Origin: Candidula unifasciata
Lineage: Eukaryota > Mollusca > Gastropoda > Stylommatophora > Geomitridae
Reading direction: 5' to 3'
DNA: 64,000 bases
NCBI GenBank assembly: GCA_905116865.2
Contig: CAJHNH020002005.1
Location: 1-64,000, forward strand
Shown: positions 21,585 to 35,342 of the stretch, in pieces
Numbering within the stretch: the stretch's first letter is position 1
Layout: each line of letters begins with the position of its first letter
Notes under the pieces: generated by a model
Databases searched by the model: none
The model's input: the letters and a program-made list of their open reading frames with translations, nothing else
Told to the model about the DNA's origin: nothing
Made by a program: the position numbers and the translations under genes

Positions 21585-22080
21585 ATCCTCTTCATATCGC
21601 TGTTTGACACATAGGGCATTCACAAGTGATCTCCGTTGCTGCCGGTCTGCTGCTTTTCTTCCCATGGTATCTCATGTCAGTTTACATTCCTTTATTTCCC
21701 CTTCTATTGTCCTTCTCCAGGTTTCCTTAGGTTGTCCACGTCTCCCTTTCCCATCTGCTGTCAACCGAAGAGCTGTTTTTGACAGTGTCACAGGGCATTC
21801 TGCAAACATATCTAAGCCATCTCCATCATCTTACTTTGATAACATTTGCTAGTGATGCACATTCTGTTTTCCTCCTCAGTTCTTAATTTGTGATCTTCTT
21901 TGGCCATAATATTCGTAGAATTCTCCTTATACGTGTATTTTGACAAGTCTCAAGTTTATGTGTAATTCCCGCTGTCATTTTCCAATATTCCCTGTTGTAT
22001 AACAGTATTCCTGAAATGTTGCTCTTGTATATTCTGAGTTTTTATTTTAAACTCAATCCTTTAACTTCCATCTATTGTTA
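21585..22080 (-). pseudogene. Non-LTR RT C-terminal fragment, degenerate
   Basis: Minus-strand translation in several frames gives LLYNREYWKMTAGITHKLET, RRILRILWPKK, and WRWLRYVCRMP. These follow the order of the relic at 17,280-17,780. Stops and shifts are frequent. Confidence 0.7.
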
Positions 22081-22179
22081 AGCATGGCAAATGTTTGATT
22101 TGCTTTGTTTATTCTTGATATTACTTGTGCTTAAATGCAAAGTATTCTTGATTGTATGTATAATATTCGTAGTTTTGTG

Positions 22180-22425
22180 TCTCCGTGGCGAAGTGGTCAA
22201 ACCGTTTAGCTAATGCTCTAAAGGCTATGGTTCGCTTCAGATTTAATTGTAGAGGGAGTGGGGGTCATCGATGGAACTACGAAGTTCGTGCTTTGTGCGA
22301 CATTATCGGTAAGCGGCTTGCCGTTTTGTGGACAGAGATTAAGCTGTATTGGTAAACCTCGGTGCAACGAAGTCTATTCTTGCGACTTCAACTTTAACCT
22401 GAACTTAATGTTATGTGTATTTGAC
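22180..22425 (+). mobile_element. tRNA-like SINE head
   Basis: TCTCCGTGGCGAAGTGGTCA contains a textbook A-box (TGGCGAAGTGG), and GGTTCGCTTC 50 bases later fits a B-box. The following GTTCGTGCTTTGTGCGA recurs at about 45,088. It does not fold into a convincing mature tRNA, so a SINE head is preferred. Confidence 0.5.
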
Positions 22426-22515
22426 TGTACAGTTTGCGTACATGTATGTGTAGTATTCTTGTCTGCGTGTTTAGTATTCGTGGTTTTATGTGTAGTATGT
22501 TTATGTTCATTCGAT

Positions 22516-22813
22516 CAACATCATGGTGCACGGGTGCAACCCATAAGTGCTCCCTTCTACTTCTAACTCAAGCCTGAGTCTGAAGAATCTCCGAGCGGTG
22601 CACGAACTCCGTTGCACCGGCGAGGATCCTGAAATAACTTGGGTAGATTTTTAGCTGAAGATTTTACCCGGTGAGCGCCGTTAGACTACTCTTTTTTTTA
22701 TTTCCAACTGCCAAGGGATTTTCTTAAGTGTCCAAAAATACATACGGTCGTCCGATCTTATTACCCAGAGACCAGGGGAAAATTACTAGAAATCCACGTG
22801 AAAAAAATCCCAG
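22516..22813 (-). mobile_element. SINE-1 copy (minus) lacking its head
   Basis: From the reversed tail ATCAACATCATGGTGCACGG to AAAAAATCCCAGC. It stops where the tRNA-like head should begin and runs into the 21-bp array. Confidence 0.8.
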
Positions 22814-22829
22814 CTGTATGTATACTGTT

Positions 22830-23430
22830 CATGTATGTGTGCTAAGTATTCTTGTCTGTGTGCGTTGTACTCGTGTTTGTATGTGTAGAGTATTTTTTTT
22901 TCTGTATATGTAGTATTTATACTTGGATGTGTAATATTCTTGTTTGTAGTGTTGTTATACTTGTCTGTGTGTGTTGTATTCGTGTTTGTGTTTGTAGTAT
23001 TTGTGGTTGTGTGTGTAGCATATGTGTAATATTCTTGTTTATAAATGTAATGTGTATGTATAGTATTCATGTTTGTATTTGTTGTATTTGTGGTTGTTTG
23101 TGTAGTATTTTTGCTTGTATATGTAGTATTCTTTTTTGTATGTTATTCGTGTTTGTATGTGTAGTAATCGTGTCTGTGTGTGTAGTATTCGTGTTTGTAT
23201 GTGTAGTATCTGTTTCTGTATGTGTATTATTCGTGTTTGTATACTTGTTGTGTAGTATTATTCGTGTTTGTATGTGTAGCATTGTCTGCATGTTTAGTAT
23301 ATGTATGTTCAGTATTCTTGTTTGTATGTTTTTATTCGTGTTTGTATGTGTAGTGTTAGCGTTTTTAGGTGTAACGTTCGTGTTTATATGAGTAATATTT
23401 GTGTTTATACTTGTAGTATTTCGTCGGACC
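22830..23430. repeat. Degenerate 21-bp array
   Basis: Units like TGTATGTGTAGTATTCGTGTT with many substitutions, over about 600 bp. Related to the purer array at 21,320-21,480. Confidence 0.8.
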
Positions 23431-23587
23431 GTTGAGCGCAAATGTGGCTTAAAGAGAACTGTAATATTTAAAGAAGAAGAGGTATATGTTGATCAACACA
23501 AGATATCAAAGAGACCCTGGGCAGGAAAGTTCACGAGGCTGCAGAGTTAGGCTGTCACAAATGCTATGCCATGACACATAATTGTGC

Positions 23588-23970
23588 GTGGTCTCGGGGT
23601 ATGGCATCTACCTCGAGTGCTGGGGGTACCGCGTTCAAACTACGGTGAAGGCTAGGATTTTTGTCACGTGGGCTTCTAGTATTTTACCCGGGTTTCCGGG
23701 TAGTCAGATCGGACGCTCGTGTGTATTGTTTTGCACGTAAAAATACATTGGCAGTTGGAAATTGAAAAGAGTAGCCTAACGGCGCTGCCCAGGCAAATTT
23801 TTGAGTTAAAAATTGACCCAAAAAGCCTTTTCGGATCCTCGCCGGTGCAACGGAGTTCGTGCACTGCGCTGAGATGTTCAGACTCAAGCTCGAGTAAAAA
23901 GTAGAATCGAGCAGTTATGGGTTGACACCCGTGTGCCATGATGTTGATCCGTTGACTAAACTAAACTAAA
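23588..23970 (+). mobile_element. SINE-1 copy (plus), near full length
   Basis: Head GCGTGGTCTCGGGGTATGGC, B-box region GCGTTCAAACTACGG (diverged), and body GGACGCTCGTGTGTATTG. The tail GTTGATCCGTTGACTAAACT has a short TAAA-type end. Confidence 0.85.
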
Positions 23971-24702
23971 TTATATTCATATATTACTATTTAAAAATGG
24001 AAAATTTTAACTTAACGAAAAGGTCAAACCTGACTTGATGAAATAATGACATGCTGAACCGTGCTTGCCCATGAAAGAGCAAGCAGAATCGGCTGATGAC
24101 CAACGAAGCAATCAATCAATGTTTGGCAGTAGATGTCCAGAAAACTGGCCATGAAAGCCGTCATGCACGCCATCTGGCAGATGGTTTCAGTGTCAAGGGC
24201 ATGATCCGTGGAAGTTAATTCACAGTCACTGTTATGTACAGCTGTTCTGTGTGGCTGTTGTGTTCTGCTGTTGTATTTGGCTGTTGTGTGGATCTAGCTC
24301 AGTGGTCCACGCTGTTTTTTCGTAACCCAAAGTCCACCTCGAATGTATCAGTTTTTATAAAAGCTGGTGAAGTTATTTCTCATTGTTACTTTGTTACTAC
24401 AGGGGCGCTCTGATTTAACATTGAACAGGATTGAACAGTGTTTATAGGAGCAGCGCCTGTTTGATTTTTATCCTTTAGGTGTTAATCCGGCAATCCTGGA
24501 GAGTTATAACCACCAACTTTCTATCTTTGACGAAGAAAGGGCGCCATGTCTGTAGTGTCGATCTCAATCTATATGAGTTGATCCAATGTTCTACGAGTCG
24601 ATCCCTAGATGTACACTCGACGCCTGACTACAACAGGCTGTCAGTACTAGTCGCTTTCTACCTGTACGAATTAACTCAAAATACGAGCAGTACAGCAGTG
24701 TT
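23971..24702. other. Mostly unassigned, with a possible hAT end at 24,301
   Basis: CAGTGGTCCACGCTG at about 24,301 loosely resembles a hAT terminus, but no partner end was found. TCGATC-containing degenerate sequence at 24,550-24,660 may be decayed units of the array at 25,013. Confidence 0.35.
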
Positions 24703-24714
24703 AATTGACGCAAA

Positions 24715-25002
24715 ACCCCCGTGTGGGTTCCGGGGCCCTATTGTGGGAAAAACAAGAATAGACCCACTGCCTCCCCAAAAGCATGTCGTAAGAGTCGACT
24801 AACTGGGGAGCTTCCTTTGAAGTCGGAGTGCATCTGCCTGAGAGGCAAGGAACCAGCAGTCTGCATCCTAATTGAATCTCGATCTGTAAAGGTGATGCAC
24901 AGTCCAACACTCAGGTTATGGAGCAGGATGCAGTCCAGAAGTGGACGAACAACCAGAACTTTACACCAGAGTGTACAGCTGGTGAACGCAAAGAAGAAGA
25001 AG
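24715..25002 (+). mobile_element. SINE-5 copy (plus) with 12-bp target duplication
   Basis: The target duplication AATTGACGCAAA is at 24,703-24,714 and 25,003-25,014. The element runs from CCCCCGTGTGGGTTCCGGGG to GGTGAACGCAAAGAAGAAGA. This gives the clearest boundaries of the ~290-bp family: fixed 5' end and (GAA)n tail. GGTTCCGGGGCC is B-box-like, but no A-box is obvious. Confidence 0.88.
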
Positions 25003-25268
25003 AATTGACGCAAAGCAGTGCCTTCGACCCATTGCAGTACAAATCGACCCACAGCAGTACAAATCGACAAATAGCAGTAAAAATCTACCCATAGAAGGAT
25101 TAAATGCCTCCTATTTGTACCTCGACCCAAAGGTGTACTTGTCCAGCACCTTATTTCAATACTCGACCCCTAGCAATACAAATCGACCCATAACAGTACA
25201 AATCGACCCATAGCAGTACAAATCGACCCACAGCAGTACAAAGACCCATAGAAGTACAAATCGACCTA

Positions 25269-27320
<2,052 letters not shown>

Positions 27321-27520
27321 TCTACTGTCTATCGAGGATGTCTGTATGTCTGGTGTCTGGCATCTGTCTGTTGACAACGACTGTCGTCTGTAGAGGATGT
27401 CTGGTTGTGTGAGTCTGTATGTCTGTTGGATGGTCATTCGGTCGGTCATAGTTTAAAAAAAAGCTAAATATCGGTCGTGTATATTTAGTTAAAACTATAT
27501 TTCGTGCTTTTATCCACTAC

Positions 27521-27720
27521 CTCTAGGACAGTGTCGGTCGGGAGTGAGGTCGAAAAGGGGGAGGGGGAAGGTCTGTCGATTTTCTGTCAACATGTTTATA
27601 CACACACACACACAATTCATGCACACACAGTATTATATATGATATTTAATATTATATTATCATTTTATATATAGATAGTTGGTGTGATAAATAATATATA
27701 TATATATATGTATGTATATA
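27521..27720. other. Unassigned sequence with short CA and TA arrays
   Basis: Short (CA)n at about 27,601-27,614 and (TA)n at about 27,692-27,728. No gene seen. Confidence 0.5.
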
Positions 27721-27904
27721 TATATATGTATAATATGCTGGCGTGATTGATGTCTGGAGTTGAATCTGCAGTTATTAAAAAATGCTTTCACCGTTTTACT
27801 GTTTCAATGATAACACAGTAAGCATCTAATCCTATGTACGTCAATTTGTCCTCTCAAAACTGGCAGCTAAACATGTGTGTGTGTGTGTGTGCGAGTTTCC
27901 ATAC

Positions 27905-27956
27905 ATTTGTAAGATTATATATATATTATAAATATATATGTATATATGTGTGTGTA

Positions 27957-27994
<38 letters not shown>

Positions 27995-28060
27995 ATATAT
28001 ATGTATGTTTATATGTATGTACGTATGTATGTATGTAAAATTTACACAGATATGACTGTT
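27905..28060. repeat. (TA)n / (TATG)n microsatellite
   Basis: (TA)n at about 27,961-27,991 within TATG- and TGTA-rich sequence. Confidence 0.9.
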
Positions 28061-28197
28061 TATGTATGAATTTGATGACCTATTGCTTAGAACATCATTA
28101 AAATAGTATGGAAACTTGTGGCGAGGGAAATTTGTTTCTTGTTTAGCTGGGGTTTTGAGATTAATTTATTGAATTGTTGGGGAGTGCAAGGTGCCTG

Positions 28198-28732
28198 AGA
28201 CCCAGGTTCTGACACTGACGCCAAACCAACAGAAACCGCCCGTCCTTCGAAGTGTGTGAGCGGTTCGTTTTTGTTGGCAGTATCAGAGCTTGAATAAACC
28301 CTCAACATGCTAATTTCACGTTCACATTTGAATGTAACAGATTTGGGGTACCTGCAGTCAACTATCTGTCAGTGACAAATCTACTGTATAATTTCCAGTC
28401 TACCCGGTGGTGTTACCGCTACCCGTCTCTCCTGACACGACCAGACAAGTTGTCAAGACCACAACACTGAATGCCCACTCGATTTCAATTGACTCTCCTT
28501 TCTGTGGAGCGTTGAAGGGATACTGTTAATAAGCGGTTGTCCAAGCGATGAATCCTAAGCATGGATGTCCATTTGTCCGGTATTCCGCGGGTGTTGCTAG
28601 CGGTTAGCCAACAATGCTGCAGGGACCAGTGATGATCTAGATGTCAACCCTTCCCTTTGTGAACCGGGTCGTCCATCATGCCGAGATCAGGCGTAACTAA
28701 CTCTGGCAGATGCTCCAGTTAAAGCCTCAGTG
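28198..28732. other. Ordinary-complexity copy of the duplicated locus
   Basis: Non-repetitive sequence with no recognised domain. It is the less altered partner of 26,592-27,151 and carries all the anchor motifs listed there. Confidence 0.6.
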
Positions 28733-29010
28733 CAGCGATTCTCAACCTGTCACACATGCCAAAGACCCACATACAGAACAATCACTTTACAGAATCGCCA
28801 CATATCCCATCGGAAAACACATATTCACTTAATTTATAGAAGTAACATACAGAATCTCACATGCAGAATCGTCACATACACGAGGATCTCATTAAAGAAT
28901 TGCGGCATTAGGTTTGAAACGACACGTTACAGAATCTCACATGTTGTGATGTATGTTGCAAAATTTCATTCGTTCATAATTTCAAAGAATCTAAATATCT
29001 TACCGTGTAT
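28733..29010. mobile_element. SPIN-like hAT relic grading into the 14-bp array
   Basis: CAGCGATTCTCAACCTG is a hAT/SPIN-type end. CATCGGAAAACACATATTC matches the SPIN-like body seen at 590-615. ATTAAAGAATTGCGGCATTA matches the opposite subterminal region. Between them pieces are replaced by ACATACAGAATC units, and AATCTAAATATCT near 28,988 also resembles SPIN interior. A second, differently altered copy is at 27,160-27,490. Family identity rests on my recall of the consensus. Confidence 0.65.
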
Positions 29011-31140
29011 CTTACATACAACTATATCTCACATACCACTATCTCACATACAGAATGCTTTCACATACAGAATCTCACATGCAGAAAACCTCTCACATAC
29101 AGAATCTCACAAACATACAGATTATCTCACATACAGAATCTCACTGATAGATATTCACATATATATATAGAATCTAACATACATATTATAATATCACACA
29201 TTTGAATCTCACATCACATACAGAATCTCACATACAGAATATCTGTGTTATCATTGTAAACAGTGAAAAAACAGTGAAACTCCGTACATTTTTTAATCAC
29301 ATACATACATGTGTCACATGGTGTGTGAATCTCACATGCAGAATCTCACATACAGAATCTCACATACAGAATCTCACATACAAGAATCTCACATACAGAA
29401 TTTCACATACAGAATCTCATACACATACAGAATCTCTCAGAATCTCATAATCTCACATACAATCTCACATACAGAATCTCACATGCAGAATCTCACATAC
29501 AACTCTCACATACAGAATCTCACATCTCACATACAGATCTCACATACACATACAGAATTCACATACAGAATCTATGATCTCACATGCAGAATCTCACATA
29601 CAGAATCTCACATACAGAATCTCACATGCAGAATCTCACATACAGAATCTCACATACATGAATCTCACTCACAGAATCTCACATAGAATCTCACATACAG
29701 AATCTCACATACAGAATCTCACATACAGAATCTCACATCAGAATCTCACAGAATCTCACATACAGAATCTCACATACAGAATCTCACATACAGAATCTCA
29801 CATACAGAATCACATCAGAATCTCACATACAGAATCTCACTACAGAATCTCACAACAGAATCTCACATACAGAATCTCACATACAGAATCTCACATACAA
29901 AATCTCACATCACATACAGAATCTCACATACAGAATCTCACACATCTCACAGAAGAATCTCACATACAGAATCTCACATACAGAATCTCACATACAGAAT
30001 CTCACATACAGAATCTCACATACAGAATCTCACATACAGAATCTCACATACAGAATCTCACATACAGAATCTCACATACAGAATCTCACATACAGAATCT
30101 CACATACAGAATCTCACATACAGAATCTTACATACAGAATCTCACATACAGAATCTCACATGCAGAATCTCACATGCAGAATCTCACATACAGAATCGCA
30201 CATACAGAATCTCACATACAGAATCTCACATGCAGAATCTCACATACAGAATCTCACATACAGAATCTCACATACAGAATCTCACATACAGAATCTCACA
30301 TACAGAATCTCACTCACATCACACAGAATCTCACATACAGAATCTCACATACAGAATCTCACATACAGAATCTCACATACAGAATCTCACATACAGAATC
30401 TCACATACAGAATCTCACATACAGAATCTCACATACAGAATCTCACATACAGAATCTCACATACAGAATCTCATACAGAAATCTCACATACATACAGTAT
30501 CTCACATACAGAATCTCACATACAGAATCTCACATACAGAATCTCACATACAGAATCTCACATACAGAATCTCACATGCAGAATCTCACATACAGAATCT
30601 CACATACAGAATCTCACATACAGAATCTCACATACAGAATCTCACACATCCTCACATACAGAAATACAGAATCTCACATACAGAATCTCACATACAGAAT
30701 CTCACATACAGAATCTCACATCAGAATCATACAGAATCTCACATACAGAATCTCACATACAGAATCTCACATACAGAAGACATGCAGAATCACATACAGA
30801 ATCTCACATACAGAATCTCACATACAGAATCTCACATACAGAATCTCACATACAGAATCTCACATACAGAATCTCACATACAGAATCTCACATACAGAAT
30901 CTCACATACAGAATCTCACATACAGAATCTCACATACAGAATCTCACATACAGAATCTCACATACAGAACCTCACATGCAGAATCTTACATGCAGAATCT
31001 CACATGCAAATTCTCACATACAAATTCTCACATACAAAATCTCACATACAGAATCTCACATACAGAATCTAACATACAGAATCTAACATACAGAATCTAA
31101 CATACAGAATCTCACATACAGAAACTCGCATACACAATCT
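28830..31140. repeat. 14-bp satellite, unit CACATACAGAATCT, ~2.3 kb
   Basis: Around 150 units. They are degenerate at the left (28,830-29,300), highly uniform at 29,960-30,960, and variant again at the right (AATCTAACATAC, ACAAATTCTC). Variants with G (CACATGCAGAATCT) are scattered. Stop-free frames across it are not genes. Confidence 0.97.
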
Positions 31141-31949
31141 GACGTACAGATCAACTGACATCTACTGCCCGATACATTAAAGGCTTTAAGCCTGTCGACC
31201 GTTTCTTGATGTCCGTACACATCTTTCCTCGTGGAGCAAAGAATATAACAGATACTCTTGTGGGTTTTTATAAGAAGAAAATTCCACAATCAGTCTACTC
31301 TGGCCAGTCATACGATAAAGCTTCAAAAACGTTTTTTTTAATGGTTTGCCAGATTAAATCGTGTGTGTTTTACTGACTGAGTACACTTTATATGGATTCG
31401 GCATTCACTTGAAGTATCCAGCGTATCTGACTCAGTCTGTGACTGGAATCACTGGCATAGGCGGTTGGGCAATTATAGGCCAAGTTCGTTTGCTGTGATA
31501 CTGGAAACGTAACGACTAACTAACTAAGTGAAGAAAATACTTGATTGCAACACACTTATTCATTGACTAAATTAGTTACCAACCATTTACACCCCCCCCC
31601 CCCTCTCCCCCCTTTTCCGCGTGATGAAGAGATCATGAACTTGATGGGAGTAAAAGCAGCAGAAGGGCTGTGTACACTATGTAAAATTCTGTGACTTTGT
31701 TTAGCATCTGTATTTATTTTTTTTTTTTTTTTACTTTGGTGCTACTTATTAGTGGAGATCGTCTTTTGGAAAAGGTTTTGCGATCAAGCATGTCAGACAC
31801 ACGATGGTCGGCACATGCTGATGCTGTGCATCAAGATAATAAAACGGCCAGTGAATACAAGTAGAGAGGCTGAGGGATTAAGCAAATTAATGAGAAACCT
31901 GGAAACAATATTTGTTAGTTATTTTGAACCATATGCTACAAAGAAATAA
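31141..31949. other. Unassigned sequence
   Basis: C run at about 31,592-31,612 and T run at about 31,717-31,731. No domain recognised. Confidence 0.4.
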
Positions 31950-32110
31950 TGTTGAATGTTGAATTAAAAATCGATATCACAGCACTTGGGACACCACCAT
32001 AAGCGCTCCGTCCCTGGCTTCAGCAGCAAGTGAATAGTTCCAATACCGATGTCCCAGTAATGGTGAGTGTACATCCGTCTCGCCTTTCCCCTGAGTGTTC
32101 AGCGATGGGA
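31950..32110 (-). pseudogene. RNase H-type LINE 3' relic (minus)
   Basis: Minus-strand frames give IGTIHLLLKPGTERLW and CPKCCDID, matching the C-terminal end GTLRLLLKMVTEHLWKCPEC at 2560-2735. Confidence 0.6.
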
Positions 32111-32611
32111 AAAAACAGGCACGACCAGGAATTCTGTGTCTTCGTTTACATGTGAACGATCAACAACAAAAACGAATCAATAAACTCTTTGAACTAACAA
32201 ACAGAGGCTTTTCACAGAACGCCTTCAGTGATTTGATAACCGTTGCGTCTAATGCATTAAAGAAACAAGTGTGAACATCTGGCTAAAATGTATCACAAAG
32301 ACCTTTGACGAGGGAAGGCATCGTTTGAACCTGTTTCCTCTCTCACAAGCATGGGAAATGACATCTTGGAGACAACAGAATTGAAGTCGAGAATAAAGCG
32401 ATCTTTCGTACACACGTGGTATCGCCACACACACAGGCGCGCGCATGCACGCACGCACATATTACCCACCCACGCACGTACGTACGCGCTCGCGCACACA
32501 CGTACACAAGAGAAAGTGGCTATATTGCCTTCAAAAGTCGTGACTTCAAACGTTTAACAAATATCTCGTAGCCTCCTGTGCGACTCAAACACGAATTTGT
32601 TTTGTATTACT
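32111..32611. other. Unassigned; includes alternating purine-pyrimidine tract
   Basis: 32,431-32,505 alternates CA, CG and GT dinucleotides (GCGCGCGCATGCACGCACGC), a sequence type able to adopt Z-DNA. No gene recognised. Confidence 0.5.
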
Positions 32612-32815
32612 TCAGTCATCCCCTTGTGGGGTGCAATTTTTCGTTATTTTGAAGCCCCACCCTGGCTCTCTCCAGGGGCCGCAATATAGCCCGACTATTA
32701 TATGGCCTAATGGCTGAACGCGGACTCTGGTACCTCTCCACGGTGATCCTCATCCCTGTTGGCATTTTGTGTCATCGGGTGTTGATCGCTTGTGTGATGT
32801 CCTGGTGGGGTAAAA
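32612..32815 (+). mobile_element. SINE-4 copy (plus) ending in (TAC)n
   Basis: Full family order from CAGTCATCCCCTTGTGGGG to GATGTCCTGGTGGGGTAAAA; the next base begins the (TAC)n array. Confidence 0.85.
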
Positions 32816-33206
<391 letters not shown>

Positions 33207-33354
33207 GAATTTGTGCACGTGGCCTTAGACTTCACGCGTTGTTATTTCTTATGATTTTGTAATTTGAAATTACGCGAGCGCTGCTGTTTTCACAAGGCGG
33301 TTAATTTCTGTGATCTTTGTCAAACTAATAATTTGTGCATCCCTTTAAATCATA

Positions 33355-33490
33355 GACGGCGTCCTTGGCTAAGGCGTTGCGAGTCCGACTCGTAATACCA
33401 AACTACCGCGATCGAAACATACTGCTGGCCGCATGGATTTTTATCATGGTATGAGGCGTCGCAGGTTGACCCAGCCCAAAATGTACCTTG
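33355..33490 (+). mobile_element. SINE-3a 5' part (plus)
   Basis: GCGTCCTTGGCTAAGGCGTT gives an A-box-like TGGCTAAGGCG, followed by GATCGAAAC. It stops after GACCCAGCC. This copy best shows the tRNA-derived head. Confidence 0.8.
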
Positions 33491-33547
33491 ATTTTTAGCA
33501 CGGACAACCTCTAAAACGTGTGCCTTTTGATGCTTTGCATACTAAAC

Positions 33548-33755
33548 TATCCAGTCATCTCCTTGTGAGATGCAATTTTTCGTTATTTGAAGCCCTACTC
33601 TGGCTCTTGCCAGGGGCCGCAATATAGCCCGACCATTAATATGGTCTAATGGCTGAACGCGGTTTCTGGGACCTCTCCACGGTGATCCTCATTCACATAG
33701 TGGCACTTTGTGTCAACGGATGTTTATCGCTTGTGTGATGTCCTAGTGGGGTAAC
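33548..33755 (+). mobile_element. SINE-4 copy (plus) with A-rich end
   Basis: CAGTCATCTCCTTGTGAG to GATGTCCTAGTGGGGTAA, then AATTTTAACTAATC and a run of 12 A. Confidence 0.8.
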
Positions 33756-33868
33756 AATTTTAACTAATCTAAAAAAAAAAAAGCTTTGCATACTTCCCGT
33801 CACCCCATAAGCTGTAAACATGCTAACTGTATGCTTTATATCTATGTCTGTGTTTGCGTGGACACCAA

Positions 33869-33896
33869 CCCCCCCCCCCCCCCCCCCCCGCCCCCA
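33869..33896. repeat. Poly-C run
   Basis: About 20 C, one G, then more C. Confidence 0.9.
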
Positions 33897-34009
33897 ATAT
33901 ACCGCAAAGAAGGCAAAATAAACACTAGATGTTTGTTTACAGTATAATTATTTCGATACCGGGACATTATTACAAACAGGTTGTATGCCAAATTTCAACA
34001 ATTTTCACC

Positions 34010-34795
34010 GAGTAGATTTAGTTACTGTATTGTTGTGTACACGGAATCAGATGCAAGATAAATTAAATATACTTGATGCGAGATCACAGCAGCTTGGTTT
34101 TAAAATCCATAAAGGAAAAACAAAGATAATGAGAATAAATCAGGCAAATAGTAATGTGGTTTCTGTTAATGGCACCCCACTCCAAGACGTGGAGTCGTAC
34201 ACCTATTTAGGCAGTAATGTAGATAAAGATGGAGGAACTGACAGAGATATTAAAATAAGAATACAAAAGGCAAGAGGAGCTTTCATAGCACTAGGGAATT
34301 TGTGGAGGTCAAAAGAAATTAAAAGAAATACCAAACTAAAAATGTTTAATTCTAATGTCAAATCAGTACTTTTGTATGGGGCGGAAACATGGAGAACAAC
34401 TAAGGCAATTACTAAAAAATTACAGATATTCATTAACTGGTGCCTGCGCAGAATAGATGGAATTAAATGGTATGATAGAATAACTAATGTATAGCTTCGG
34501 AAGAGAACTAAACAGGCGCCAGTGGAACAAGAGGTGAGGAAAAGACGCTGGCGTTGGATAAGACACACACTGAGAAAACAGGAGAACAGCATAACTAGAA
34601 TGGCTTTGCATTAGAACCCGCACGGGCATCGGAATCAAGGAAGGCCAAAAAACACATGGAGAAGAGAGCTGGAGAATGAAGTTAGGAAGATGGGAAGGAC
34701 ATGGGGAGAGCTCCATGTAATGGTGAAGGATAGAACGACTTGGCGTGAGTTGGTTGAGGGCCTATGCTCCATTGGGGGATAGAAAGGCAGAAGAA
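34010..34795 (+). pseudogene. Non-LTR RT C-terminal half with GAA tail
   Basis: The frame to 34,494 reads MQDKLNILDARSQQLGFKIH, KGKTKIMRIN, YTYLGSNVDKDGGTDRDIK, KSVLLYGAETWRTTKAI and INWCLRRIDGI. This is the region after the YADD box plus the thumb. After a stop, [14 protein letters not shown] and GRPKNTWRRELENEV follow in another register, then GGCAGAAGAAGAAG. The core before it is absent, so the copy is 5'-truncated. Close relatives are at 40,380-41,390 and 13,437. Confidence 0.85.
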
Positions 34796-34859
34796 GAAGT
34801 TACTATGTTATAGATTTTCTACAATTTGGACACGACCTTTGGAACAGTCTACAGCACAC

Positions 34860-35050
34860 TGTGTGTTTATTTATATTCTCCGGAAAGTTCTGCTTGTTCG
34901 TCCATTTTTATGCCAAGAACTGAGTTGTGTGTGTGTGTGTGTGTGTGTGTGGGCATCCGTTTTACTGGCTCATTTTTGTGCACTATGTTGTTTTTTGCCT
35001 CTCGGAAACATGTGCGCCGACTTAGAATGAAGCTGGCTGACGATTAATTG
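34860..35050 (-). mobile_element. SINE-5 copy (minus), diverged
   Basis: CTCCGGAAAGTTCTGCTTGT, GGCATCCGTTTTACTGGCTC and TTTGCCTCTCGGAAACATG follow SINE-5 order; a (TG)n has grown at 34,925-34,950. Confidence 0.6.
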
Positions 35051-35308
35051 CAGCTTTGCTTTCCGAGACAGTTTCCCAGAATAGGTATAACGGCTTGGGA
35101 CCCAGTTTAGGAGGCCAGGTCTACGTTATTGACTTTGAAAAAGTAATCTAGTATTTTTGTGTTGTTTCACTGGTGCATTTTCTATGAGTATCAACGGGGG
35201 ATAGTCGCTAGTTATGGAGCTTGTTCTTAGTGCGACGCTCTCCTTCTTCTTATTTTCTTCTTCCTCTTCCTGCGCCAGCTCCTACCTCTTATTGACATAC
35301 TTATGTTT

Positions 35309-35342
35309 CAGTAACTAATGTTTATCTGTTTCACATCCTCAG
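35309..35342 (+). other. 3' splice site (branch point, pyrimidine tract, AG)
   Basis: AACTAAT at about 35,313 fits a branch point. TTTATCTGTTTCACATCCTC is a pyrimidine-rich tract ending in AG at 35,341-35,342. An in-frame stop at 35,293 lies upstream, so the coding exon must begin after this site. Confidence 0.75.

Noticed and set aside
22180..22260. Functional tRNA gene
   Set aside because: A- and B-boxes are good, but I could not form a full cloverleaf with a paired acceptor stem; it also matches sequence at 45,088, so a SINE head fits better.
24301..24480. Third hAT element beginning at CAGTGGTCCACGCTG
   Set aside because: No matching right end or target duplication found; kept only as a note in the unassigned stretch.
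29574..31100. 508-residue open frame and two overlapping ones
   Set aside because: All three forward frames of the 14-bp satellite are open; repeat artefact.
28830..31140. CRISPR-like regular repeats
   Set aside because: Units are contiguous without unique spacers and the context is an animal genome; a satellite.
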